Both the position numbers and the translations under genes were made by a program. From Coraliomargarita sinensis (lineage in GTDB: Bacteria > Verrucomicrobiota > Verrucomicrobiia > Opitutales > Coraliomargaritaceae), in contig NZ_QHJQ01000001.1 of the NCBI RefSeq assembly GCF_003185655.1, positions 434,001 to 498,000 on the forward strand: a stretch of 64,000 bases of DNA. Reading direction: 5' to 3'. Positions 35,883 through 44,604 of this stretch are shown in pieces (the stretch's first letter is position 1; every line of letters starts with the position of its first letter). The notes under the pieces were generated by a model. It worked only from the letters and a program-made list of their open reading frames with translations, did no database searches and was not told the origin of the DNA.

Positions 35883-38420
35883 ATGTCCGGAAATATTCTT
35901 TGGAAATTCCTACTCACCGCCATCATCATTTTCTGGTGTGCGATGAGTGTCACCCCTCTCAAGGATCGACCTTTTGAGGATTACATTGTCGCGCAAGTTA
36001 CCGCGAACCAGGGCGAGTTTACCGACCTCATGGAGCAGGCTGAAGCACGTGTGGAAGCCGAAGAGTCGCCAACACTGTTCATCGCCCTGCGCGACCTTGG
36101 CGTGGAGCAGGAGATCGACTACGCTAAATTCTTTCCGCAGATCAACGTCGCGGACATCGCGAACCAGAACAAGCGCAACGACATCCTGCTGAAGCATATA
36201 CTCAAGACCGCGCAGAGCCAGTTGAGCCTCGGCCTCGACCTTAAGGGCGGTGTGGGTGTGACCCTTAAAATTGATGAATCGTCACAGGCCGGCCTGAACC
36301 AGTTCGAGCAGGAACAGCAGCTTAAGGATGCGATCGAGATCATGAGTGAACGTCTCGACGGGATGGGCGTGGCTGAGCCGGTCATCCGCGCACGTGGTGA
36401 CGACGCGATTGAAATTCAGCTCGCCGGGCTTTCCACCAAGGACAACCCCGAAGTGATTGACGCGATCAAGAAGCCGGCCCGCCTTGAGTTCAGAGCGATC
36501 CACCCGGACCTTGTGCCCGATTCGCGTAACGACAAAGCGCCGGTTGGCTACGAAGTATTGGCCGAAGAGCAGCAGACGCGCGACGGTGAAGCCTTCGAAG
36601 TATTCCACTTTGTTAAGAAGATTCCTGAAGCCACCGGCGAAATTATTGAAGATGCCCGGGCTTCACAAAATCCGTCCGGTGGATTTGTGGTCAACCTGGT
36701 AATGACCAGTGACGGTGCGAAGATATTCCGCCAGGTCACGGAACGGATGGTCGATAAACCGCTGGCGATCGTTCTGGACGGAAAGCTCTATTCAGCACCC
36801 AATATTAATGAGCCTCTGAGTAAAAATGCCCAGATTACCGGTAACTTTTCCCAGCGTGAAGCAATCGAGTTGGCCAATGTTCTGAACAATCCGCTCTCCG
36901 TCGAATTGCGCGTCGACCAGATGTATGAAGTCGGGCCGACCATGGCGGAAGGGGCTCGTGAGAGCTCCGTGAGTGCGGCACAGTGGGGCGCCGCCCTCGT
37001 CGTGTTGTTCATGATTCTTTACTACTTCCTAGGAGGTCTTGTGGCTGTGATCTCGGCACTCATTAACGTGGTGATTGTGCTCGGGGTACTCGCCAGTCTC
37101 GGGGCGACCCTCACCTTGCCCGGTGTCGCCGCGCTCGTACTGACGCTCGGTATGGGGGTCGACGCCAATATTTTGATCTTCGAGCGTATCCGCGAAGAGC
37201 TGCGGTCCGGTAAGAGTATCAAGAATGCCACGGCAAACGCATTCCAAAAGGTGACATCCACAATTGTGGACGCGAACGTGACCACCTTGATTACAGCAAC
37301 CATTCTGGTCTGGCTCGGTACCGGTCCGGTCAAGGGCTTCGGTATCACGCTGGCAATTGGTATCTGTGCCTCGATTTTCTGTGCACTTGTGGTGACACGT
37401 TTTCTCGTGGATTTTCTCGTTTATCGACTCGGGGTCTCGAAGGTGCTCGGCCTTTCGCTCTTCCCGGAGAAGAAAATTGATTTCTTTAAATTCCGTAAAC
37501 CCGCCTTCGCGGCGTCATGGTTGCTCGTGCTTGCCGGTGTTGTCAGTGTAGTGCTGCATCACGACAATATTCTGGGCAAAGACTTTACCGGGGGTGATGA
37601 AATGACCGTCAGCTACACCGAGCGGCTGGATACCGGTGAGATCATGAAGGTCGTTAAGGATGAAAATCTCGGCGATGTGACCGCGCTTTACCAAAGTCTG
37701 ATCGGACAGGACCGCGAAGTGCTTAAGATTCAGACTCCTTTCGATCAGGCGCGCCCTGTTCTAGAGGTCCTGCAAAACGCTTTCCCGGAAGCTGGATTGC
37801 AAGAGTCGGGCATCAACCAAATCGGTGCCTCGGTCTCAAAGAGCATTCAATGGAATGCGCTCTTCTCCGTGATCTGCGCGCTCGGCGGGATCCTTCTCTA
37901 CGTTGCTCTGCGCTTCGAAGTGGGCTACGGTATCGGCGCGGTGGTCGCGACCATCCACGACGTGCTCATGACGATCGGTATTTTCGTGATCTGCGGGGCG
38001 CTTGGCATTTTTGTCAGTGGTCAATTTACGGCCCCCATGCTTGCCGCGATTCTAATGATCGTGGGTTATTCGATTAATGATACTATTGTGGTCTTCGACC
38101 GCATTCGCGAGGAACTTGAACTCAATCCGGGAAGCAATTTGCGCAATATTATCAACATTGCGATCAGTCGGGTCTTCTCCCGCTCCTTGCTGACGAGTAT
38201 CACCACGCTTCTGGCAGCGACGTCACTCTACGTTTTCGGGGCCGGTATCATCATCGATTTCTCCTTTGTCTTTATCGTCGGTATCCTGACCGGTACTTTC
38301 TCCTCCATCTTTATCGCCAGCCCGGTCTTCTACTGGTGGCATAAAGGGGATCGCCGCCACGTGGAAGAGCGGGAACTCACACCGAAGCGCTACGAGTGGG
38401 AAAGCCAGAAGGAGGCCTAA
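35883..38420 (+). CDS. secD: Fused protein translocase SecDF
   Basis: 845 residues. SecDF uses proton flow to pull secreted proteins across the cytoplasmic membrane. The SecD half shows 'LSLGLDLKGGVGVTLKI', the P1 domain, and a membrane domain with 'LTLGMGVDANILIFERIREEL'; the SecF half begins near residue 535 ('NILGKDFTGGDEMTVSY') and has 'GYSINDTIVVFDRIREELE'. Twelve transmembrane helices are expected. Fusion of SecD and SecF in one chain is common outside Proteobacteria. An intrinsic terminator follows immediately. Confidence 0.96.
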   Translation: MSGNILWKFLLTAIIIFWCAMSVTPLKDRPFEDYIVAQVTANQGEFTDLMEQAEARVEAEESPTLFIALRDLGVEQEIDYAKFFPQINVADIANQNKRNDILLKHILKTAQSQLSLGLDLKGGVGVTLKIDESSQAGLNQFEQEQQLKDAIEIMSERLDGMGVAEPVIRARGDDAIEIQLAGLSTKDNPEVIDAIKKPARLEFRAIHPDLVPDSRNDKAPVGYEVLAEEQQTRDGEAFEVFHFVKKIPEATGEIIEDARASQNPSGGFVVNLVMTSDGAKIFRQVTERMVDKPLAIVLDGKLYSAPNINEPLSKNAQITGNFSQREAIELANVLNNPLSVELRVDQMYEVGPTMAEGARESSVSAAQWGAALVVLFMILYYFLGGLVAVISALINVVIVLGVLASLGATLTLPGVAALVLTLGMGVDANILIFERIREELRSGKSIKNATANAFQKVTSTIVDANVTTLITATILVWLGTGPVKGFGITLAIGICASIFCALVVTRFLVDFLVYRLGVSKVLGLSLFPEKKIDFFKFRKPAFAASWLLVLAGVVSVVLHHDNILGKDFTGGDEMTVSYTERLDTGEIMKVVKDENLGDVTALYQSLIGQDREVLKIQTPFDQARPVLEVLQNAFPEAGLQESGINQIGASVSKSIQWNALFSVICALGGILLYVALRFEVGYGIGAVVATIHDVLMTIGIFVICGALGIFVSGQFTAPMLAAILMIVGYSINDTIVVFDRIREELELNPGSNLRNIINIAISRVFSRSLLTSITTLLAATSLYVFGAGIIIDFSFVFIVGILTGTFSSIFIASPVFYWWHKGDRRHVEERELTPKRYEWESQKEA

Positions 38421-38443
38421 CCCTGATTTATTGGATTTTCGGG

Positions 38444-38477
38444 ATGACGGTTCGGGAACGAACCGTCATTCTTGTTT
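38444..38477 (+). terminator. Rho-independent terminator after secDF
   Basis: ATGACGGTTCG (38444-38454), loop GGAA, then CGAACCGTCAT (38459-38469): a perfect 11-base stem with a tetraloop, followed by TCTTGTTT. It separates the yajC-secDF unit from recJ. Confidence 0.88.
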
Positions 38478-38517
38478 AACGGCAGCTGGATCGGCTGCTG
38501 AATTCTGCTTCTCAAAT

Positions 38518-40224
38518 ATGCAATGGACGACCCCCGATACGGACGAAGCTCTCGCTGAAGAATTGGCGCAGGGTCTTAGAGTGTCGAAGACCTGCGGGCA
38601 GTTGCTGGCGCAGTTGGGCTTTCGTTCCAAGGAATCGGCCGAGGATTTTCTTCGCCCACGCCTGGCCCATCTGGATGACCCTTTCGCTTTGACGAATCTT
38701 GAAGCGGCTGCCGACCGGATTGTCGCGGCTGTCAACCGCGCCGAGGATGTGGTGGTTTTCGGCGACTACGATGTGGATGGGATCACCAGCACGGTACAGC
38801 TAGTCGGGATGCTTCGCAGGCTCGGCCTGGAACCGCGCTTTTGTGTGCCCCGTCGTTTGGAGGAAGGCTACGGTCTCAGCCGCGAAGCGATGGAGCGCGT
38901 GTTTGACGGTCGATTCCCGCAACTCTTTATCGCCCTTGATTGCGGCACGAATGCGCACGAGCCGATTGCCTACCTTGCGGATCAGGGGATCGATGTGATC
39001 GTGATCGACCATCACCAGGCGAAGGAGGAACCCGCTGGCGCATGCACCATGGTCAACCCTCATGTCCACGATACGGAAGATGCGCCCTGGCGGCACCTCT
39101 GTACTGCCGGTCTGGTTTTTAAGCTCCTGCACGGACTGCTGCGTAAATTGCGCGAGGCGGACGACCCACGGGTCGAAACCATCCAGCTGAAAGACACGCT
39201 TGATTTGGTGGCGCTCGGCACCATCGCCGACCTGGTTCCGCTGCACCGCGAGAATCGTATTCTTTCCTGGTATGGGCTGCACCACCTGCGGGCCAACGGC
39301 CGCGTCGGTGTTCGTGCGCTGGCGGAAGTGAGCGGTATCGACGGGGCTCAGGAAATGAGCAGTGCCGATATTTCCTTTAAGCTCGGCCCGCGAATTAACG
39401 CCTGCGGACGCCTGGCCGATGCTTCGCGGCCGATTGAATTACTCCTGGGTAAAAATGCGGATACCTGCCGTGAAGTTGCGAAGGAACTGGATGCTTTGAA
39501 CAAGGAGCGGCAGAGTATCGAGCGTGGGATTACGCAGGTCGCCGAGGCTCGGGCCGGCGAGGAATTTGCCGACCTGCCCGGTGTTATTCTTTACGACAAG
39601 GATTGGCACCCGGGAGTCGTCGGGATTGTGGCCAGCCGCGTGAGCCGCCACCTGCACAAACCCTGTGTTATTCTGGGTGCCGAAGGCGATATGGCCAAGG
39701 GCTCCGGGCGTAGTGTGGCCAATGTCGATCTGGTCGAAGTCTTCCACCGTTGCTCGCATTTGCTCGACCATTGGGGCGGCCACCCGATGGCCGCCGGTGT
39801 CTCTCTTAAAGCGGAAAACGTCGAGGACTTTACCCGTTGTTTCAACGATAGTCTGCTGGCGTTGCACCCGGATGGCTTGCCCGAGGCATCGCTGGCGGTC
39901 TCCGCCTGGTTGGATCCGGATGATCTCAACATTGCACTACTTGAGGAGCTGGCCCGCCTGCATCCATTCGGGCAGGGGAATCCGGAGCCGGTGTTTGGCC
40001 TCCAGGGGGTGTGTCTGGATGAGGCGCCCATTACTTTCGGGCAAAATAATTTCCGCTTTCGCTTGCCGGACGGCTCGTCCCGGGGCATCGCCGGGATCGC
40101 CTGGAACCTGGGCGAACCGCCCGAAGCCGGCCAGCCGATTAACATGGCCCTGCGATTTGCCTGGAACCACTGGCGTGGAAAACGCTATCCGCAGGTGACC
40201 CTGATTGACTGGAAGAATTCTTAG
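38518..40224 (+). CDS. recJ: Single-stranded-DNA exonuclease RecJ
   Basis: 568 residues from ATG 38518, just after the secDF terminator. RecJ digests single-stranded DNA 5' to 3' in recombination and repair. Seen: DHH-family motifs 'VVFGDYDVDGITSTV' (motif I, metal-binding Asp pair), 'ALDCGTNA' (motif II), 'VIDHHQAKEE' (motif III, DHH), 'LVALGTIADLVPL' (motif IV), the DHHA1 domain with 'GSGRSVANVDLVEVF' and 'HWGGHPMAAGVSL', and a C-terminal OB-fold region ('HPFGQGNPEPVF'). The length is normal. Confidence 0.96.
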   Translation: MQWTTPDTDEALAEELAQGLRVSKTCGQLLAQLGFRSKESAEDFLRPRLAHLDDPFALTNLEAAADRIVAAVNRAEDVVVFGDYDVDGITSTVQLVGMLRRLGLEPRFCVPRRLEEGYGLSREAMERVFDGRFPQLFIALDCGTNAHEPIAYLADQGIDVIVIDHHQAKEEPAGACTMVNPHVHDTEDAPWRHLCTAGLVFKLLHGLLRKLREADDPRVETIQLKDTLDLVALGTIADLVPLHRENRILSWYGLHHLRANGRVGVRALAEVSGIDGAQEMSSADISFKLGPRINACGRLADASRPIELLLGKNADTCREVAKELDALNKERQSIERGITQVAEARAGEEFADLPGVILYDKDWHPGVVGIVASRVSRHLHKPCVILGAEGDMAKGSGRSVANVDLVEVFHRCSHLLDHWGGHPMAAGVSLKAENVEDFTRCFNDSLLALHPDGLPEASLAVSAWLDPDDLNIALLEELARLHPFGQGNPEPVFGLQGVCLDEAPITFGQNNFRFRLPDGSSRGIAGIAWNLGEPPEAGQPINMALRFAWNHWRGKRYPQVTLIDWKNS

Positions 40225-40238
40225 TCTAAATTTACCTT

Positions 40239-40997
40239 ATGACAGACTCATCCCGCTCGATTTTACTCGGTGTCAACGTCGACCACTGCGCGACCGTCCG
40301 GCAGGCGCGCTATCGCAGTCACGCCCTTGATCACGGCGACGAGGTCGAGCCTGACCCGGTAGCGTTCGCGCTGGCCTGTGAGGCAGCAGGCGCCGATGGA
40401 ATTACCATGCATCTCCGTGAGGACCGGCGCCATGTGCAGGATTCGGATGTGCAACGGGTCCGGGAGCAGATCGGAACCCGTCTGAATTTGGAAATGGCCT
40501 GCACACCGGAGATGATCGAATATGCCCTCCAGCTGAAGCCGGACTCGGTCTGCCTGGTGCCGGAGAGCCGCGAGGAGATCACGACCGAAGGAGGGCTGGA
40601 CGTCATCGGGCAAAAGGGGCGTGTCGGTGAAGTGGTCGCGGCGATGACTCAGGCCGGTATCACAACGAGCCTGTTTATCGATCCCGATCCGGCGCAAATT
40701 GAAGCGGCGGCTGAATTAAAGAGCCCCTGGGTGGAACTGCATACCGGGGCCTACGCCAACGCCTACTACCATGAAGGTCGTGCCCGCGAATTGGAAATTC
40801 TGCGGTCCGGCGCGGAACTGGCTCATGACCTTGGCCTGATCGTCAATGCCGGGCATGGGATCAACTACATAAATATTTCCGAAGTGGTCACGCTCCCCCA
40901 TCTACACGAGTTGAATATTGGACATTCCATTATCAGTCGTGCGCTCTTCGTTGGCATCGAGCAGGCGACCAAGGAAATGAAGGCCTTTTTATTGTAA
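40239..40997 (+). CDS. pdxJ: Pyridoxine 5'-phosphate synthase
   Basis: 252 residues. PdxJ condenses 1-deoxyxylulose 5-phosphate with the PdxA product to make pyridoxine 5'-phosphate, in the DXP-dependent vitamin B6 route. Seen: 'LGVNVDHCATVRQAR', 'DGITMHLREDRRHVQDSDV', 'LCLVPE'-type 'VCLVPESREEITTEGGLD', 'ELHTGAYANAY' and 'VNAGHGINY'. The length is standard. It lies 14 bases after recJ and 30 bases before nnr, inside a run of co-directional housekeeping genes. Confidence 0.97.
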   Translation: MTDSSRSILLGVNVDHCATVRQARYRSHALDHGDEVEPDPVAFALACEAAGADGITMHLREDRRHVQDSDVQRVREQIGTRLNLEMACTPEMIEYALQLKPDSVCLVPESREEITTEGGLDVIGQKGRVGEVVAAMTQAGITTSLFIDPDPAQIEAAAELKSPWVELHTGAYANAYYHEGRARELEILRSGAELAHDLGLIVNAGHGINYINISEVVTLPHLHELNIGHSIISRALFVGIEQATKEMKAFLL

Positions 40998-41027
40998 AAG
41001 CGGCACTCTCTCACCATACCCCAAGTC

Positions 41028-42644
41028 ATGAACATTCCGTCCTTTGCTCATCCCGTTTTAAGCTGTGCTGATGCCAAGCAGTATGAGTCGAAACTCATGA
41101 CGGACGATGCCGCGGAATGGGCGGCTATGCAAAAGGCAGGGGCGGGCATCTCGAGGTGTATCATGCGGGATTACCAGGAGCTGCGCCCGCTGCCCGATCA
41201 TATGCGGATATTGGCTCTTGTGGGGAAAGGGCACAACGGAGGCGATGCCTTGTTGGCCTGTGGCGAGCTTTTGGCCCACTTTCCCCGTGCCCGGGTGGAC
41301 TTGATTCTGACTGCATCCCCGGATGACCTTAAGCCCTTATGCGCTCGTGCGCTCAAAGGACTTGAAGGTCGCGTCAAACGCCACCGCTTCGAGGTAGAAT
41401 CCGTCGAGCAAGGCCATGATTTGTTGGATTCGATTTCGGAGGGGCGTGGTTTTCATATCTGCCTCGACGGCTTGCTTGGGATGGATTTCCGGCCACCGCT
41501 GCGAAGTCCGCTCGATGTATTGATTCAGGCGGTGAACGATTACGATGCCATCGATCTACGTGCTGCGGTGGACTTGCCTTCCGGGGCAGGTGATGAAGCA
41601 TCGGAGTTAAAATTTGAGGCCGACTTCAGCTACGCCACAGGGATTGCAAAAAAGCCGCTATTTGAAGGGATTGCAAATTGCGGGCGCGTTCGCTACCTCG
41701 ACCTGGGGTTTTATAACCATCCGGAAGCAGAAGCGCTCGATGGTGCTGAATATGTTCTCACGCCCCGGATCTTGAAGCCTCTCAATAAACTGCGTCCTGC
41801 TTCCGTGGACAAACGCAAGTTCGGGCATCTCTTTATTGTCGGAGGTTCCGCCTACATGCCCGGAGCGCTGCTGATGTCGGTTCAAGCTGCTGTGCGCTCC
41901 GGTGTGGGCCTGGTCACCGCCTTTGCGCCAGAATCAGTTGCGGCGGCTCTTTCCGCACAGGTGCCGGAGGCGATGTGGGTGCCCTGGCCGGAGACGAGTA
42001 ATGGTACGCTCAATCCCCGCGCGATTCCTCTTTTGATGGATCGTATCAGCATGGCCAGTGCCGTTTTGGTGGGGCCCGGATTGGGGCATGATCGTAATAC
42101 CGAACTTTTGGCCCAGGACATGGCAACTAAAGTGGAGCTGCCTGTGGTTTTTGATGCAGATGGTCTGCGCTCAAGGGTGGTTGAAATCGCTCAAAAGCGT
42201 AAGAGTAGTTATGGGAAAATCGTGGTCACGCCGCATATGGGTGAATTCATGCGCATCGCCAAGATTACGGAACCGGATTACGATCCTGAGACGCTGCTTT
42301 CCTTTTCCAGAATTTATAACGTCATCACGCTGCTCAAAGGTGCAAACACCAGAATCTGTGATGGCGAAACCATACTCTATAATACGACCGGCGGGCCTGT
42401 GCTCTCAAGGGGTGGGAGCGGAGATTTGTTGTCGGGACTAATCGCCGGCATGATCGCACAGAATAACAGCGATGAAATGACGGCAGTGGCACGTGGGGCC
42501 ATGTTGCACGGACTGGCAGCCCAGCGCTTGGCGCGGGCAAGAGGTCAGATTATGGTCAATACGACCCAGTTGCTCGACTATCTTCCGGATGTCTTGCGGT
42601 CACTCGACGTGAATTCCCGCACACGAGGATTAGGGTTGAGCTAA
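41028..42644 (+). CDS. nnr: Bifunctional NAD(P)H-hydrate repair enzyme
   Basis: 538 residues. It repairs damaged NAD(P)H hydrates: the N-terminal YjeF_N half epimerises (R)- and (S)-forms, and the C-terminal carbohydrate-kinase-like half dehydrates them using ADP. Seen: 'LVGKGHNGGDALLACGEL' (about 62-80, epimerase), 'LHICLDGLLG'-type 'FHICLDGLLGMDF', then 'FIVGGSAYMPGALLMSVQAAVRSG', 'VLVGPGLG', 'VVTPHMGEFMRI' and 'VLSRGGSGDLLSGLIAGM' (about 460-475, ADP site). The domain arrangement is the normal bacterial fusion. Confidence 0.95.
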   Translation: MNIPSFAHPVLSCADAKQYESKLMTDDAAEWAAMQKAGAGISRCIMRDYQELRPLPDHMRILALVGKGHNGGDALLACGELLAHFPRARVDLILTASPDDLKPLCARALKGLEGRVKRHRFEVESVEQGHDLLDSISEGRGFHICLDGLLGMDFRPPLRSPLDVLIQAVNDYDAIDLRAAVDLPSGAGDEASELKFEADFSYATGIAKKPLFEGIANCGRVRYLDLGFYNHPEAEALDGAEYVLTPRILKPLNKLRPASVDKRKFGHLFIVGGSAYMPGALLMSVQAAVRSGVGLVTAFAPESVAAALSAQVPEAMWVPWPETSNGTLNPRAIPLLMDRISMASAVLVGPGLGHDRNTELLAQDMATKVELPVVFDADGLRSRVVEIAQKRKSSYGKIVVTPHMGEFMRIAKITEPDYDPETLLSFSRIYNVITLLKGANTRICDGETILYNTTGGPVLSRGGSGDLLSGLIAGMIAQNNSDEMTAVARGAMLHGLAAQRLARARGQIMVNTTQLLDYLPDVLRSLDVNSRTRGLGLS

Positions 42645-42669
42645 CGTCCAAATCGTTGAGGCTGGCAGG

Positions 42670-43773
42670 GTGTCGGGTGACCTTTCTAGTAACGATGCTC
42701 TAATTATACTCAACGGGCTGCCGCATGTCGGTCCGGTCATGCTCCGCCATTTGATGGATGAGTTTGCCAACGATCCGGTTGCGGTGCTCACGGGGGACAA
42801 GTCGAAGCTGCTCCGGGTGAAGGGTGTGGGGGAGAAAGCCGCCGATGTTCTCATCAACTGGCCGACGTATTTCGATCTGGAGAAAGAGAAACAAAAAATG
42901 GCGACCTCGGGTATTCGGTTCGTCGACCGATGGCATCCGGACTATCCCGATTCGCTTGGCGAGCTCTACGATCCGCCAATCGGCCTGTATGTGAAAGGGG
43001 AATACACCGTCGATCGTCCTTGCGTGGCCATCGTCGGTACAAGGCGTGCCACGCTTTACGGGCGGAAAGTGGCCAAGCGCTTCGGCGCCGAGCTGGCCCG
43101 AATGGGATTTTGTGTGGTCAGTGGCATGGCCCGTGGCACGGACACCGCCGCCCACGAAGGTGCTCTTGAGGCCGGGGGACCGACGGTCGCGGTATTTGGC
43201 TGTGGTATGGATATTATCTATCCGCCGGAGAATTTGGAATTGTCGCGCGAGATCATGGCGAAAGGCGCACTTTTGAGTGAGTTCCCTTTTGGCCGTCGGG
43301 CGGACCGCCAGACGTTTCCCATGCGGAACCGGGTGGTGGCCGGCATGTGCGAGGCAGTCATTGTGGTGGAGAGTGCCGTCGCCGGTGGCAGCATGATAAC
43401 AGCTCGTTTTGCTGGTGAGCAGGGGCGCCAGGTCATGGCCGTGCCGGGACGTATCGACCAGTCAAGCAGCGAGGGCTGCCATCAACTGATTCGTGATGGT
43501 GCGACCATGGTGACCTCGGTCGACCATGTGCTCGAGGAACTACGCTACCGCCGTCCGGAACAGATGGAAGCCTCCTTTGAGCCGGCTGCGCCAGATTTGG
43601 ACGAACGGGAAAGCACTTTGATGGAGCTCTTCGCAGGCGGAGAAGTGCTTGCGCCGGACCAGATCGCGGATCGCTTGCAATGGGCCTATCCCGAAGTTGC
43701 GGCAATATTGATGGGCCTGGAAATCAAACGTCTCGTATGCAAGCGCTCGGATGGTGTCTATGAAGGCACATGA
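42670..43773 (+). CDS. dprA: DNA-processing protein DprA
   Basis: 367 residues with a GTG start. DprA loads RecA on incoming single-stranded DNA during natural transformation. Seen: an N-terminal helix-hairpin-helix region ('LRVKGVGEKAADVL'), the Rossmann-like DNA-processing domain with 'VAIVGTRRATLYGRKVA', 'VVSGMARGTDTAAHEGAL', 'SEFPFG', 'FPMRNRVVAGM' and 'VVESAVAGGSMITARFAGEQGR', and a C-terminal winged-helix domain ('LFAGGEVLAPDQIADRL'). It starts 25 bases after nnr. No other competence gene is in the window. Confidence 0.95.
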   Translation: MSGDLSSNDALIILNGLPHVGPVMLRHLMDEFANDPVAVLTGDKSKLLRVKGVGEKAADVLINWPTYFDLEKEKQKMATSGIRFVDRWHPDYPDSLGELYDPPIGLYVKGEYTVDRPCVAIVGTRRATLYGRKVAKRFGAELARMGFCVVSGMARGTDTAAHEGALEAGGPTVAVFGCGMDIIYPPENLELSREIMAKGALLSEFPFGRRADRQTFPMRNRVVAGMCEAVIVVESAVAGGSMITARFAGEQGRQVMAVPGRIDQSSSEGCHQLIRDGATMVTSVDHVLEELRYRRPEQMEASFEPAAPDLDERESTLMELFAGGEVLAPDQIADRLQWAYPEVAAILMGLEIKRLVCKRSDGVYEGT

Positions 43774-43817
43774 GTCCAGCCTTGCTCTGCCGAGGTCTTT
43801 TTTTCTAATATTCAAGC

Positions 43818-44336
43818 ATGGACTCAATATTGGTAGTGACGATCAGCGGAGCGGATCGTGCGGGTCTGGTCGAGCGACTGGCGAGTGTTATCGCTGAACA
43901 CTCCGGAAATTGGGAGCACTGTCGTATGGCTCACCTGGCAGACCGTTTTGTCGGCCTACTGCAAATTCGTGTCAGCGGGGTGAACCAGCAAGATCTTGAG
44001 TCGGCCCTGCGGATGATTGACGGGCTGGACGTGATGCTCGCTGCGACCAAGGGGGAAGCCGAAGAACTAACCGCCGCGCAGCCGGGGTTGCGTCTGGAGC
44101 TTCTGGGCAGTGACCACCCCGGTATCGTCCGCGATGTATTTGCCGCCCTGGCCAAGGCCAATGTGAACGTTGAAGAACTACACACCTCCACTGAAGCTGC
44201 CCCGGATTCCGGTGGCATGCTCTTCCGTGCGAATGCCCGCCTTGCGCCGCAGTCGGACTTGGACCAACAAGCCCTGCAAGCCGCTTTGTCGGATATCGCC
44301 ATGGATCTGATGGTCGACCTTAAGCTGAGCGAGTGA
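43818..44336 (+). CDS. Two-ACT-domain protein, GcvR-like
   Basis: 172 residues made of two ACT domains (about 3-80 and 90-172). The first opens '[28 protein letters not shown]' and the second '[31 protein letters not shown]', matching the GcvR / glycine cleavage repressor-type family of amino-acid-binding regulators. There is no DNA-binding or catalytic domain, so it probably acts by binding partners. Whether it senses glycine here is unknown; no gcv genes are nearby. It follows dprA by 44 bases. Confidence 0.85.
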   Translation: MDSILVVTISGADRAGLVERLASVIAEHSGNWEHCRMAHLADRFVGLLQIRVSGVNQQDLESALRMIDGLDVMLAATKGEAEELTAAQPGLRLELLGSDHPGIVRDVFAALAKANVNVEELHTSTEAAPDSGGMLFRANARLAPQSDLDQQALQAALSDIAMDLMVDLKLSE

Positions 44337-44604
44337 ACCAACGCTAACTGCGCGGTTTCAAATCTACCGTTCAATCATATCCAAAATGATGAGAGTCTTG
44401 TTCAAAGCCGCCGGGCGTTTCGGTCGCTCTGTTGTAAGGCGTTATAACAAAGTTTCAAAGGGTGTGAAATTAATGTAAAACTAAATGCGGTGCGCTATTA
44501 TCGGCGTGATAATAATCAGGCCTCAGTGTACGGTGACGGGTAAATATCAGGGATACATTTCCTCAAAGAACACCTACACGCTAGACAGAAGTACCGTATT
44601 ATTA